Shown: piece by piece, positions 17,398 to 28,193 of the stretch
Layout: each line of letters begins with the position of its first letter
How positions within the stretch are numbered: the first letter of the stretch is position 1
From: Paracoccus sp. (in: a-proteobacteria)
Lineage (GTDB): Bacteria; Pseudomonadota; Alphaproteobacteria; Rhodobacterales; Rhodobacteraceae
DNA: 64,000 bases
Direction: 5' to 3'
NCBI RefSeq assembly: GCF_030538655.1
Contig: NZ_JAUNTO010000006.1
Coordinates: forward strand, 94,824-158,823
Translations under genes and position numbers: made by a program
The notes under the pieces: model-generated
What the model saw: only the letters and a program-made list of their open reading frames with translations
Databases searched by the model: none
Told to the model about the DNA's origin: nothing

Positions 17398-17532
17398 ATG
17401 CCCCTCTGATTTGGCCCTGTGCGCTTTGGCGGATTCCTTTCACAAGCCGGGCGCAAGGAAAAGACCTTTCGCAGCGGCGGCCTGGCATTTTGGCGGATTG
17501 CACGCGCTGTGTGCACAGGTCGCCAGCCGGGG

Positions 17533-18297
17533 TCAGGTGCGCCAGTGCCCGGTTAGCGCCAGCCGGGCCAGCGCGGCGCGGCGACGGAATTCGGACGCAG
17601 CCGGTTGCGGAGCGAACGGGTCGGTCCCGGCGGCAATATCGCGCAGCACGGCCCGCGCCCCCGCGCCTGCAAACAGCGCGGCCGCAGCGCGGCGCGGGAC
17701 GGCACGGCGTGGCGCGCGGGCGGCACGATCCAGCGCCGCCAGCCCCTCGGCTGCCAGGGCGCGCGCCGGGGCCGGATCTGGCAGCGGAAAGCCCATGTTG
17801 ATCGCAGTCAGTTGCGGCAGCGCACGCAACCATGCCGCCAGCCCCGCCCCGCGCGCCTGATCGGCCACAACCGCCGCATCCGCGCCGCCCAAAGCGCTGG
17901 TCGCCGCCAACATCAGCCCGCCCGCCGTGGCATCGACATAAGTGACCACCTGATCCGCGTCCTGAAACGGCAGGCGTGCGCAATCACGCCGCCGCGCCTC
18001 GGCCAGCGGGGTCAGGCCGCCGGCGCGGTCGCCCCATGCCGCCCACAGCGGAGTCAGCACATCGTGCAGGGGCGGGGCGGTGCCCTGCCCCATCTCGGTC
18101 AGCCGGTCATCCCACCATTGCAGCCGCATTTCGGCCAGCATCGGTTCGGCAGATTGATACGGCGCGCGGGCCAATTCCAGGTTCAGCGCATACAGCGTCA
18201 GCAGCAAGGGGCGGTCAGCCGGGGCCGCCGCCATGGCCATGCCGAAACGTTCGGGGTCATGCTGGCGCAGCGCCTCGGCGCAGGCATTCAGGGTCAC
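17533..18297 (-). CDS. Squalene/phytoene synthase-family protein
   Basis: All-helical trans-prenyl transferase fold, 254 aa. Similarity is clearest in [31 protein letters not shown] (about 36-66). The aspartate-rich catalytic motifs of true phytoene synthases are degenerate, and no carotenoid genes are nearby, so it more resembles the non-catalytic NDUFAF6-like branch, linked in other organisms to respiratory complex I assembly (inference). The start GTG overlaps the cysS stop by 4 nt, so it is transcribed with cysS. The C-terminal half is Ala/Arg-rich. Confidence 0.72.
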   Translation of the reverse strand: MTLNACAEALRQHDPERFGMAMAAAPADRPLLLTLYALNLELARAPYQSAEPMLAEMRLQWWDDRLTEMGQGTAPPLHDVLTPLWAAWGDRAGGLTPLAEARRRDCARLPFQDADQVVTYVDATAGGLMLAATSALGGADAAVVADQARGAGLAAWLRALPQLTAINMGFPLPDPAPARALAAEGLAALDRAARAPRRAVPRRAAAALFAGAGARAVLRDIAAGTDPFAPQPAASEFRRRAALARLALTGHWRT

Positions 18298-19697
18298 GCC
18301 ATGTCCTCGGTCAGCCTGCGCAGACGGTCTACGTCAAAGCCCGGCGCCAGCGACCATTCCGCGCCCTGCGGCGTGTCCTTGACCTCGACCCCTGCCGCCG
18401 CAAAGCCGTCGCGGATCGCATCGGCGCGGGCGAAATCGCGGGCTTTGCGGGCGTCTTGGCGGGCGGTCAGCAGGCGGTCGATCAGCGCCGCCGCATCCTC
18501 GCCCGCCTGTGCCCAAGCGCCCATGCCCGGCTGCAAAAGCCCCAGCATTCGCGCCGAAGCCAGCAGCCCCGGCCCGTCGCCCTGCCCGGCCAGATCGTGC
18601 AGCACCGCCATCGCGCCCGCGACGTTCAGATCATCGGCCAGCGCCTCGATCACGGCGGGGGCGATGTCGCCGGGTTCGACACCTTCGGTCAGGTCGCGCC
18701 AGCGGCGCAGCACCGCCTCGGCCTCGCTCGCCTTGGCGGCAGTCCAGTCCATCGGCTTGCGGTAATGCGTGGACAGCAGCACAAAGCGGATCACCTCGCC
18801 CGGCACGCCAAGGCCCAGCAAATCACGCACGGTAAAGAAATTGCCCAAGGATTTGGACATCTTCTTGCCCTCGACCTGCAACATCTCGTTATGCAGCCAG
18901 ATCTGCGCAAACCCCGCGCCGGGATGGGCGCAGCAGCTTTGCGCGACCTCGTTCTCGTGATGCGGGAACAGCAGATCAATCCCGCCGCCGTGAATGTCAA
19001 AGGCCGGGCCAAGCAGCTCCGCCGACATGGCGCTGCATTCGATATGCCAGCCGGGCCGCCCGTGACCCCAAGGGCTTTCCCAACCGGGCAGTTCGTCGCT
19101 GGAGGGTTTCCACAGCACGAAATCCATCGGATCACGCTTGTAGGGCGCCACCTCGACCCGCGCGCCGGCAATCATGTCATCGACGGAACGCCCTGAAAGA
19201 CGGCCATATTCCGGGAAAGACCGCACATCGAACAGCACATGGCCGTCGGCCTCATAGGCGTGGCCGCGCGCGATCAGGCCGGAAATCATCGCCACCATCT
19301 GCGGGATATAGGCGGTCGCGCGGGGTTCATGATCGGGACGGGCGGCGCCAAGCGCGTCCATGTCGGCGTGATACCAGCTAATGGTTTCCTTGGTCCGCTG
19401 CGCGATCAATTCCTCAAGCGTGCCGCGCGCGCCAGCGGCCCGGAGGCGCGAGGCTTCTTCGTTGATCTTGTCGTCAACATCGGTGAAGTTCCGCACGTAA
19501 GTCACGGCTTTGTCGCCATAAACATGGCGCAGCAGCCCCACCAGAACGTCGAACACCAGCACCGGGCGGGCATTGCCCAGATGGGCTCGGTCATAGACGG
19601 TCGGGCCGCACAGATACAGCCGCACATCGTTGGGATTCAGCGGCGTGAACGCCTCTTTCTTGCGCGTTTTGCTGTTCGTCAGGCGGATCGTGACCAT
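18294..19697 (-). CDS. cysS: Cysteinyl-tRNA synthetase
   Basis: Class I aminoacyl-tRNA synthetase charging tRNA-Cys, 467 aa, usual length. The HIGH-type motif is seen in [14 protein letters not shown] near residues 32-45 and the KMSKS motif in [11 protein letters not shown]. Zinc-site residues include the Cys in LYLCGPT, the Cys in HIECSAMS and the His pair in LLFPHHENE. The start ATG at 19697 has GAGAGGATG upstream. Housekeeping gene; it probably forms a transcription unit with the upstream glycosyltransferase (27-nt gap) and the downstream phytoene-synthase-like gene (4-nt overlap). Confidence 0.95.
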   Translation of the reverse strand: MVTIRLTNSKTRKKEAFTPLNPNDVRLYLCGPTVYDRAHLGNARPVLVFDVLVGLLRHVYGDKAVTYVRNFTDVDDKINEEASRLRAAGARGTLEELIAQRTKETISWYHADMDALGAARPDHEPRATAYIPQMVAMISGLIARGHAYEADGHVLFDVRSFPEYGRLSGRSVDDMIAGARVEVAPYKRDPMDFVLWKPSSDELPGWESPWGHGRPGWHIECSAMSAELLGPAFDIHGGGIDLLFPHHENEVAQSCCAHPGAGFAQIWLHNEMLQVEGKKMSKSLGNFFTVRDLLGLGVPGEVIRFVLLSTHYRKPMDWTAAKASEAEAVLRRWRDLTEGVEPGDIAPAVIEALADDLNVAGAMAVLHDLAGQGDGPGLLASARMLGLLQPGMGAWAQAGEDAAALIDRLLTARQDARKARDFARADAIRDGFAAAGVEVKDTPQGAEWSLAPGFDVDRLRRLTEDMA

Positions 19698-19724
19698 GAT
19701 GGCATCCTCTCTTTCGAGGGCGAT

Positions 19725-20948
19725 CTAGCCCATCGACGCAAAGCTTTCCACCCATGCGATTTGCGCGGGCAGGCAGTGGTTGTGCAGATCATAGCCGCCC
19801 GTGATGGTCTGGCGCGCCGCGGTGGTCAGGCGGGGCGCATCGGGGTCGCCCGCAAGGCCCTGCACCAGCCTGTCAGACAGCACATCCACGTCGAAAAACG
19901 GCACCAGACGACCGTTTTGACCGTCCACAATCAGTTCGCGCACAGGTTCGGTATCGGATGCGACGATCAGCGGGCCTGCGGCCATCGCCTCGGTCAAAGA
20001 CCATGACAGAACAAAGGGATAGGTCAGATAGCAATGCACCCGCGCCACTTGCAGCAGCGACAGGTATTGCACATAGGGCACCCGACCCAGAAAGTGAACG
20101 CGCGACAGGTCCAGTCGGGGGCCGACCTCGGACATCATCTTGATTTTCCAGCTTTCCGCATCCTTTGGCACGCCGCCATAGCTGACGCCTTCGCCGCCGA
20201 CGATGACGACCTGCGCGTTCGGACGCGCCGCCAGCACCCGCGGCAAGGCGCGCATGAAGATATGAAACCCGCGATAGGGTTCCAGCGAGCGGACCACAAA
20301 GGACAGCACCTCATCGCCGGGTTTCAGCGCCTGGCCACCTGGCAGAATCAGGCGTGCATCGGGGTCGGGGCGGATGTGGCGAGTGTCGATACCGTCATGA
20401 ATTACCGTGATTTTCTGGCGCAGTTCCAGGGGAAAGCTGTCCGCCTGATAGCGGGTCGGCGACAGCGCGGCATCGGCCTGCACGATGCCCTGAATCAGAT
20501 GCGCGGAGCGGGCCACGGTCAGCACCCGCGACTCATCCGTCGCGCTGCTGAATTCGGGGTCAAAGCCGACATCCTGACCACGGGTGCGATACAGCAACTC
20601 GGCATAGATCAGCAGCTTGGCGTCGGGGTAAATTTCCTTTAGAAACAAGGTCTCGCCCCAGCCGGAATGGCCGATAATCACGTCGGGCGTGAACCCGTGC
20701 CGGTCGCGCAGCGCCCGGCATCCGCGCGCCGCCATCCAACCGCGTTCGGCATATTCGGCATAGGTTTTGCCCAATTGCGGCGGCTTCTCTAATGGTTGCG
20801 GGGCCTGATAACGGACCACCGGCACCGGGCTGGGACGCTGGTTCTTTTCGTCGGTCAGCGCGATCACCTGATGGCCGCGCGCGGCCAGGGCCGGGGCGAG
20901 GTGGGGGAACTGACCGGGGAAGTTCTGGTGGACGAACAGGATGCGCAT
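19725..20948 (-). CDS. Glycosyltransferase, GT4-like family
   Basis: Cytoplasmic GT-B fold glycosyltransferase, 407 aa, transferring a sugar from a nucleotide donor to an unidentified glycan acceptor. MRILFVHQNFPGQFPHLAPALAARGH opens the N-terminal Rossmann domain; the C-terminal donor-binding domain has the typical EAMAAG(P)LIVASDTEPVREL segment with the conserved acidic residues. The ATG at 20948 is chosen because homology starts exactly there; the frame remains open 45 codons upstream only because it runs through the 11-bp repeat array. No clear ribosome binding site. No other polysaccharide genes are adjacent. Confidence 0.87.
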   Translation of the reverse strand: MRILFVHQNFPGQFPHLAPALAARGHQVIALTDEKNQRPSPVPVVRYQAPQPLEKPPQLGKTYAEYAERGWMAARGCRALRDRHGFTPDVIIGHSGWGETLFLKEIYPDAKLLIYAELLYRTRGQDVGFDPEFSSATDESRVLTVARSAHLIQGIVQADAALSPTRYQADSFPLELRQKITVIHDGIDTRHIRPDPDARLILPGGQALKPGDEVLSFVVRSLEPYRGFHIFMRALPRVLAARPNAQVVIVGGEGVSYGGVPKDAESWKIKMMSEVGPRLDLSRVHFLGRVPYVQYLSLLQVARVHCYLTYPFVLSWSLTEAMAAGPLIVASDTEPVRELIVDGQNGRLVPFFDVDVLSDRLVQGLAGDPDAPRLTTAARQTITGGYDLHNHCLPAQIAWVESFASMG

Positions 20949-21043
20949 AAGGGGGTGATAGCCGCCGCGCAACGTTCGCGCAACGCGGCGTGCGGTAGAT
21001 GGTGCAACGGGGGCAGGAAAGGCCAGCAAATGCTGGGTTTGGC

Positions 21044-21098
21044 GCCGCACAGACTGTGCACAGGCTGTACACAGCCTGTACACAGGTCGTGCACAGCC
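21044..21098 (+). repeat. Five-unit 11-bp tandem array, TGTRCACAGNN
   Basis: Successive 11-mers: a degenerate ..CGCACAGAC (21044-21054), TGTGCACAGGC, TGTACACAGCC, TGTACACAGGT and CGTGCACAGCC (21088-21098). Each of the central units contains a near-perfect 8-bp palindrome (TGTGCACA or TGTACACA). The 11-bp period puts every unit on the same DNA face. It lies 96-150 nt upstream of the glycosyltransferase start. A lone TGTGCACAGGT occurs at 17510-17520 upstream of potB. Confidence 0.75.
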
Positions 21099-21115
21099 GG
21101 GCGGGTGTTGCGCGG

Positions 21116-21141
21116 AAAAACGCCCCGGACGGGCCGGGGCG
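21116..21141 (-). terminator. Minus-strand terminator with no assigned gene
   Basis: On the minus strand CGCCCCGG, a 5-nt loop, CCGGGGCG and then five T. It would end a transcript coming from higher coordinates, where no intact gene is found until the gap ends at 21892. Confidence 0.65.
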
Positions 21142-21891
21142 GTTGGGTTGTGTCAGTGTCGGAACAGGCCGCGTTGTGGCAGGGCAGCAGGGAGCGGATC
21201 GACAGAAGGGCGGTGACGTTGAAGAAGTCAGAGTAGAGATGCCCGTCAATGCTGAAGTTCAGCGTTGGCAGATGGCTATATTCGGTAACAGGCCCAGGCG
21301 ACGTCCATGTAAAGGGACGGTCCGGAAATGGAATGTCGATGCCAGATATTTATAAGATTTCCGACAATTCATATAGTTAAGCAGATTGTTTTTGTAACAA
21401 TATATTGCCAAAATTGATCGGCCTGAAGCTGAATTGATGGCGGACAGGCGCGCGATTATAGGCGGCGCTGCCATCAATCGCGAATCCGTTCCCAGTGGCA
21501 TTCACGGCCGCATTTTCAGCCCGGCTCCGTGGAACTGAAGTGAAATCAAAGCCAGACAGCTATTTCGCAGACTAAGCATTCGAGAAAATGTTTGCCTCAG
21601 GCTGATCTTGTCCGTGTCGCGCATATGGTAGAAGGTAACAGCATTCCTCTTGCTGAAACCCCATAAAAGGCGGAACGGGAGCGGAGTCTTGCATGATTGG
21701 GACCGACCAACCATCAAGTGGATCTCCTGTATCCACCTTATAAAACTCACTTGCCCCCGAGAAATCAAATTGCCACCACCGCAGAGGTTATTGCGCAAGT
21801 TATCGCCACGCCCCCTTTATTGATTCACCTTGATCGCCAGGGGTGGGCAAAAAACATACCGCACGCCCAGATGATTGCACATGACAACCCA
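21142..21891. other. Gene-poor tract of mixed composition
   Basis: No intact gene is supported over about 750 nt. The part from about 21340 to 21720 is clearly richer in A/T than the surroundings. Nearest the terminator, one minus-strand frame (about 21350 down to 21150) has strongly G/C-biased third positions and reads like protein (for example HLYSDFFNVTALLSIRSLLP), but has no start codon and no stop before the hairpin. Two minus-strand frames of 80 and 98 codons farther right match nothing recognised. A decayed gene or mobile remnant is likely. Confidence 0.45.
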
Positions 21892-23486
<1,595 letters not shown>

Positions 23487-23490
<4 letters not shown>

Positions 23491-24590
23491 CTGAATGTCT
23501 TTCGCGGGTCAAAGGCGTCGCGCACGCCCTCGAAGATGAACACAAGCAGCGACAGCATGATCGCGAAGGTGAAGAAGGCGGTGAAGGCCAGCCACGGCGC
23601 TTGCAGGTTCTGTTTCGCTTGCAGCGCCATTTCGCCAAGGCTGGCGGACCCGGCGGGCAGGCCGTAGCCAAGGTAATCCAACGCCGCCAGCCCGGCGATG
23701 GTGCCGGTCACGACGAAGGGCAGCATGGTTAACGTCGCGACCATGGCGTTCGGCAGGATATGGCGGAACATGATAATCCGGTCGGAAACGCCCAAGGCGC
23801 GGGCGGCGCGGACATATTCAAAGTTGCGCGCGCGCAGGAATTCGGCCCGGACCACGCCGACAAGGGCAGGCCAGCCGAACAGGATGGTGACGAAAACCAG
23901 CAGCCAGAAAGATCGGCCCAGGATCGCGAACAGGATGATAATGACGTAAAGTGAGGGGGTTGATGCCCATATCTCTAGTATTCGTTGAAACACCAGATCG
24001 GTGCGCCCGCCGAAATAGCCTTGAATCGCCCCCGCCGTGATCCCGATGCTGCTGGCCACCACCGTCACGATCAGCGCAAACAGCACCGAGGTGCGAAAGC
24101 CATAGATCACCCGCGCCGTGACATCGCGGGCGGTGTCATCAGTGCCAAGCCAGTGGTTGGCGTCAGGCGCGCTTGGCGCGGTGCCGACGTTGTTGATGGT
24201 GCGGAAGTGATAGGGGATCGGCGGCCAGATCATCCAGCCCTGCTCATCGCGCGGCACGTCGGTTAATCCGCTGCGGACAGCGGCCATGAAATCTTCGGGC
24301 TCGTCCCAGCATTCTTCGCGCCCGCCGGAAACGATAAGGCATTGCACCGCCGGGTCGGAATAGATCGCCTGCGTGCCGAAATCGCCGCCGAAGGTGGTTT
24401 CGGGATAGAACTTGTAGCTGGGAAAGTAATATTCGCCGCGATAGTTCACGATCACCGGCTTGTCATTGGCGATCAGTTCCGCGAACAGCGACAGCACGAA
24501 CAGCGTCGAAAAGATCACCAGCGACCAGAAGGCGCGGGAATTGCGGCGGAAATTGCGCCAGCGGCGGCGGTTGAGTTCAGACATCGCCAT
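23487..24590 (-). CDS. yejE: Peptide ABC transporter permease (YejE-like)
   Basis: Inner-membrane permease, 367 aa, with one N-terminal helix, a long periplasmic loop (about 45-165) and a C-terminal block of five helices carrying the coupling loop RAARALGVSDRIIMFRHILPNA. The long loop with NYRGEYYFPSYKFYPETTFGGDF is typical of YejE. The start overlaps the yejB stop by one nucleotide; an alternative ATG is two codons later. Confidence 0.9.
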
Positions 24591-25666
24591 CAGCCCGCCC
24601 GCGATTCAAAGTCGATGCGCGGATCGACAAACACATACATCATGTCGGACAGGATACCGACGACAAGGCTCATCAATCCAAAGACGTAAAGCGTGCCGAA
24701 GATCACCGGGTAATCGCGCTGCACGGCGGCCTCGAACCCCAGGCGGCCAAGGCCGTCCAGCGAAAAGATCGTCTCGATCAGGATCGAGGCGCCAAAGAAC
24801 ACACCCAGAAACATCGCCGGAAAGCCCGCGATCACGATCAACATCGCATTACGGAAAACGTGGCCGTAAAGGACGCGGCGTTCGGTCAGACCCTTGGCGC
24901 GGGCAGTCATCACATATTGCTTGTTGATTTCGTCCAGAAAGCTGTTCTTGGTCAGCAACGTCAGCGTGGCAAAGCTGGAAATCGTCATCGCCGTCACCGG
25001 CAGGGTGATGTGCCACAGGTAATCCTTGATCTGCCCCAAGGTGGACAGATCGGCGAAATTGTCGCTGGTCAGGCCGCGCAGGGGGAAGATTTTCCAGTAT
25101 GATCCGCCCGCGAACAGCACCATCAGCAGCACGGCGAACAAAAAGGCCGGGATGGCATAGGCCATGATGATGATGCCGCTGGTCCATGTGTCAAAGCGGC
25201 TGCCGTCGCGCACCGCCTTGCGGATCCCCAGCGGGATCGAGATCAGATAGGCCAGCAGCGTGGACCACAATCCCAGCGTGATCGACACCGGCATCTTTTC
25301 CAGCACCAGATCCACCACGCTGATCGACCGGAACCACGACCGCCCGAAATCGAAGGTCAGATAATTGCCCATCATCGACAGGAACCGCTGCACCGGCGGC
25401 TTGTCAAAGCCGAATTCCTTTTCCAGTTGCGCGATGAATTCCGGCGGCAGGCCGCGCGCACCGGCGTATTGATCCTGCTGACCGCCCCCCGCCTCGGCCC
25501 CGCCACCGGCGATGTTGCGGAACACGTCGCCTTCGCCCTGCATCCGCGCGGCGATCTGTTCGATCGGACCGCCGGGCACGAACTGGGTCAGCGTAAAGTT
25601 GACCAGCATGATCCCCAGAAGGGTCGGGATTATCAGCAGCAACCGCCGCAGGATATAGGCGCCCAT
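24590..25666 (-). CDS. yejB: Peptide ABC transporter permease (YejB-like)
   Basis: Inner-membrane permease of the oligopeptide/YejB type, 358 aa, first gene of this operon. The N-terminal motif [21 protein letters not shown] is diagnostic, followed by FVPGGPIEQ and, later, the coupling loop [21 protein letters not shown]. The periplasmic binding protein YejA, normally just upstream, is absent; the upstream gene is phoR in the same direction, 125 nt away. Confidence 0.9.
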   Translation of the reverse strand: MGAYILRRLLLIIPTLLGIMLVNFTLTQFVPGGPIEQIAARMQGEGDVFRNIAGGGAEAGGGQQDQYAGARGLPPEFIAQLEKEFGFDKPPVQRFLSMMGNYLTFDFGRSWFRSISVVDLVLEKMPVSITLGLWSTLLAYLISIPLGIRKAVRDGSRFDTWTSGIIIMAYAIPAFLFAVLLMVLFAGGSYWKIFPLRGLTSDNFADLSTLGQIKDYLWHITLPVTAMTISSFATLTLLTKNSFLDEINKQYVMTARAKGLTERRVLYGHVFRNAMLIVIAGFPAMFLGVFFGASILIETIFSLDGLGRLGFEAAVQRDYPVIFGTLYVFGLMSLVVGILSDMMYVFVDPRIDFESRAG

Positions 25667-25791
25667 TGGCCGTTCGTGCCCCTTTTGCCTTGCCTTGCCT
25701 TGCGCTGCCGGTCTGTTGCCAGCCTTGCGTGCGAATGGATGGTCTTGTCCGCGTTTCCCGCCCGGAAATCAAGACAACTGCCTGCGATAAA

Positions 25792-26880
25792 TCAGGGCGT
25801 CGGCTGGATTTGGGGCAGGATCACGGTGAATTGGCTGCCTTTGCCCGGTTCGCTGTCAATCCGCAGCCGCCCGCGATGGCGGCTGATGATGTGTTTGACG
25901 ATGGCCAGCCCCAGACCCGTGCCACCCTGAGACCGCGACCGGCTGCTGTCCACGCGGTAAAAGCGTTCCGTCAGGCGCGGCAGGTGCAGCGGGTCGATGC
26001 CCTCGCCCTTGTCCTCGACCACGACGGCCCATGCGGGGCCGCGCAATACGGGTTCGTGCGGCAGATGCGACAGGCGCAAGGTGACACTGCCGCCGCTGCC
26101 GCCGTATTTCACCGCGTTTTCGACAAGGTTCTGAAACACCTGCACAAGCTGATCGTGATCGCCCGCAACCCAGGCCTGAATGTCGGCGCCCTGAACGTGA
26201 ACCGTCACCCCGGCGGCGGTCGCGGTTGGGGTCAGCGTGGCGGCCACCATGCGCACCAGACCGGCAAGATCGATGGTGTTGATCGGTTTGCGCCGCTCTT
26301 CGGATTCCACCCGGCTGAGCGACAGCAGGTCCATGACCAGCCGGTTCATCCGCCCGACCTCTGATTCCATGATCTTCAGAAAACGGTCGCGGGCATTGGC
26401 ATCATTGCGGGCCGGGCCGCGCAGCGTTTCGATAAAGCCCATCAGCGCGGTCAGCGGCGTGCGCAATTCGTGACTGACATTGGCCACGAAATCGCGCCGC
26501 ATCTGTTCGGCATATTCCTGCCCGGAACGGTCGAGCAGCGTCACCGTAACCCCCCCGCCCGCCATGTCGATGGCCGCCACGGTCACATCACAGGCCAGAT
26601 CGCGCCCAGCTGTGCCGATATTGACCCGCAACGTATGTGCATGAGGCGTGCCATGCGCGGTGACAGCGCGCGGGTCTTGTGTGGCCAAGGCCCGTTCCAC
26701 CGCATCCACGATCATCGGCTGGCGCAGCACGGTCACAAAGGGGCGATCCAGCAGATCATCGCCGAACATCGCCCGCGCCGTGGCGCTGGCCGCAACGACC
26801 CGCGCCCGCCGGTCCAGCACCAGAATCGCCACCGGCACCGATTGCAGCGCGGCGTCGATCACTGCCGGGCGCGACGACAC
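25792..26880 (-). CDS. phoR: PhoR-type sensor histidine kinase without membrane anchor
   Basis: Histidine kinase of the PhoR group, 362 aa. A PAS domain covers about 10-115; the dimerisation/phosphoacceptor helix has H137 in VSHELRTPL; the ATPase domain follows with N (FQNLVENAVKYG), G1 (DKGEGID) and G2 (GGTGLGLAIVKH) boxes. No transmembrane segment is visible, unlike E. coli PhoR, so it is soluble or membrane-recruited. A phosphate-starvation role is the family expectation; neither phoB, phoU nor pst genes are in the window. GTG start; 5 nt after the carbonic anhydrase gene. Confidence 0.82.
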   Translation of the reverse strand: MSSRPAVIDAALQSVPVAILVLDRRARVVAASATARAMFGDDLLDRPFVTVLRQPMIVDAVERALATQDPRAVTAHGTPHAHTLRVNIGTAGRDLACDVTVAAIDMAGGGVTVTLLDRSGQEYAEQMRRDFVANVSHELRTPLTALMGFIETLRGPARNDANARDRFLKIMESEVGRMNRLVMDLLSLSRVESEERRKPINTIDLAGLVRMVAATLTPTATAAGVTVHVQGADIQAWVAGDHDQLVQVFQNLVENAVKYGGSGGSVTLRLSHLPHEPVLRGPAWAVVVEDKGEGIDPLHLPRLTERFYRVDSSRSRSQGGTGLGLAIVKHIISRHRGRLRIDSEPGKGSQFTVILPQIQPTP

Positions 26881-26885
26881 CGGCG

Positions 26886-27407
26886 CTATACCACGGGGCG
26901 CAGCCCGGCGCGAAAGCGGGCAGCGTTGGCGCGATAACGCTCGGCCGATTTCAGCAGGCCGGCGCGTGCCTCGGGCGACAGTTCGCGCACAACGCGACCG
27001 GGGGCACCCATGACCAGCGCGCCGGGCGGGATTTCCTTGCCCTCGGCGATCAGCGCCCCTGCCCCGATCAGCGCGCCCGCGCCGATTTTCGCGCCGTTCA
27101 GCACCGTGGCGCCCATGCCGATCAGCACACCGTCACCGATGGTGCAACCGTGCAGCATGGCGCGGTGGCCGATGGTGCAATCCGCGCCGATGGTCAGCGG
27201 AAAGCCGGGATCGGTGTGAAAGCAGCACAAGTCCTGCACATTCGAGCCGCGCCCGACACGGATTTCATCGTTATCGCCACGCAGCACCGCCCCGAACCAG
27301 ACCGAGGCCCCCTGTTCCAGCACGACGCGGCCCATGACCTGCGCATCCGGCGCCACCCAGGCATCCGCCGCGATGTCGGGGGCGATGCCATCCAGTTCCC
27401 AGATCAT
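26886..27407 (-). CDS. Gamma-carbonic anhydrase family protein
   Basis: Left-handed beta-helix hexapeptide-repeat protein, 173 aa, probably a trimer binding a metal through histidines; relatives (YrdA, PaaY, CaiE) include carbonic anhydrases, thioesterases and unknowns. Metal-ligand histidines are seen in CCFHTD (about 71-76), [11 protein letters not shown] (about 88-98). Start overlaps the gmk stop by 4 nt; phoR follows after 5 nt, so gmk, this gene and phoR form one unit. Confidence 0.87.
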   Translation of the reverse strand: MIWELDGIAPDIAADAWVAPDAQVMGRVVLEQGASVWFGAVLRGDNDEIRVGRGSNVQDLCCFHTDPGFPLTIGADCTIGHRAMLHGCTIGDGVLIGMGATVLNGAKIGAGALIGAGALIAEGKEIPPGALVMGAPGRVVRELSPEARAGLLKSAERYRANAARFRAGLRPVV

Positions 27408-28042
27408 GCCCGCTCCTCCATAAGATTTTTGACGAAGGGACCAAGGCCGACGGCGCGGGTGCGGCGCAGACGCTCGGCCGTCAGGATGGCGCGCAGTTGC
27501 GCCTCGGCCTTGTCCAGATCGTCATTGACCAGAACATAGTCATATTCGGCCCAATGGCTGATTTCGTCGCGCGATTGCGCCATGCGGTTGGCGATCACCT
27601 GATCGCTGTCTTGCGCGCGCGACCGCAGGCGACGTTCCAGTTCGGGCAGCGAGGGCGGCAGGATGAAGATCGACACCACATGCGCGCCAAGCGCCGAGGC
27701 GCGGATCTGTTGCCCGCCCTGCCAGTCCACGTCGAACAGCGTGTCGCGCCCGGCCCGCATCGCCGTTTCCACCGGATCGCGCGGGCTGCCATAGTAATTG
27801 CCGAACACCTCGGCATGTTCCAGCATCCGGCCCTGCTGCACCATGTCGCGGAAATCCTGCACGGTGGTGAAATGGTAATGCTGGCCGTCCACCTCGCCCG
27901 CGCGGGGGGGGCGGGTTGTGGCCGAAACGGAAAAGCGCAGGCTGTCATCCCGGTCCATCAGCCGCCGCGCCAGTGTCGATTTGCCCGCACCCGACGGTGA
28001 CGACAGAATGATAAGCAGTCCGGTGCGATCCATGGCGCCCAT
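27404..28042 (-). CDS. gmk: Guanylate kinase
   Basis: Phosphorylates GMP to GDP; about 210 aa, usual length. P-loop SSPSGAGKS near residues 14-22; GMP-binding residues in [21 protein letters not shown] and [12 protein letters not shown] region around [13 protein letters not shown]. Two in-frame ATGs (28042 and 28033) are possible; the second begins [14 protein letters not shown] and fits the family well. Housekeeping gene at the head of a three-gene unit. Confidence 0.94.
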   Translation of the reverse strand: MGAMDRTGLLIILSSPSGAGKSTLARRLMDRDDSLRFSVSATTRPPRAGEVDGQHYHFTTVQDFRDMVQQGRMLEHAEVFGNYYGSPRDPVETAMRAGRDTLFDVDWQGGQQIRASALGAHVVSIFILPPSLPELERRLRSRAQDSDQVIANRMAQSRDEISHWAEYDYVLVNDDLDKAEAQLRAILTAERLRRTRAVGLGPFVKNLMEERA

Positions 28043-28129
28043 CCCAAAGCAGAGTGGCCGCGCGCGCCCCGCGCAACCGATGCCCTGACATGCCCTGCCC
28101 CGCTGCGGGGGTCAAGATCACCCTCGGTC

Positions 28130-28144
28130 TTAACCATCTGTTAA
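28130..28144 (+). promoter_or_regulatory. CtrA box TTAA-N7-TTAA
   Basis: TTAA at 28130-28133, exactly 7 nt (CCATCTG), TTAA at 28141-28144. This matches the full CtrA consensus of alphaproteobacteria, including the TTAACCAT left half typical of Rhodobacterales. It sits about 50 nt upstream of the chosen PAS gene start. Confidence 0.7.
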
Positions 28145-28193
28145 TATGGGAATCGATTTCGATATGAGATATGGTTATATCGGCAGGGTAACA

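Noticed and set aside
17425-17499. 11-bp direct repeat TTTGGCGGATT upstream of potB
   Set aside because: Only two copies 64 nt apart; too little to support an operator or attachment site by itself.
16637-17983. 448-codon minus-strand frame across potB and the gap upstream
   Set aside because: It is in a different frame of the well-supported potB gene and the translation is Gly/Ala/Arg/Cys-rich noise.
21259-21798. Two minus-strand frames of 80 and 98 codons
   Set aside because: No recognisable domain, no ribosome binding sites, atypical composition; kept only as a note on a decayed tract.
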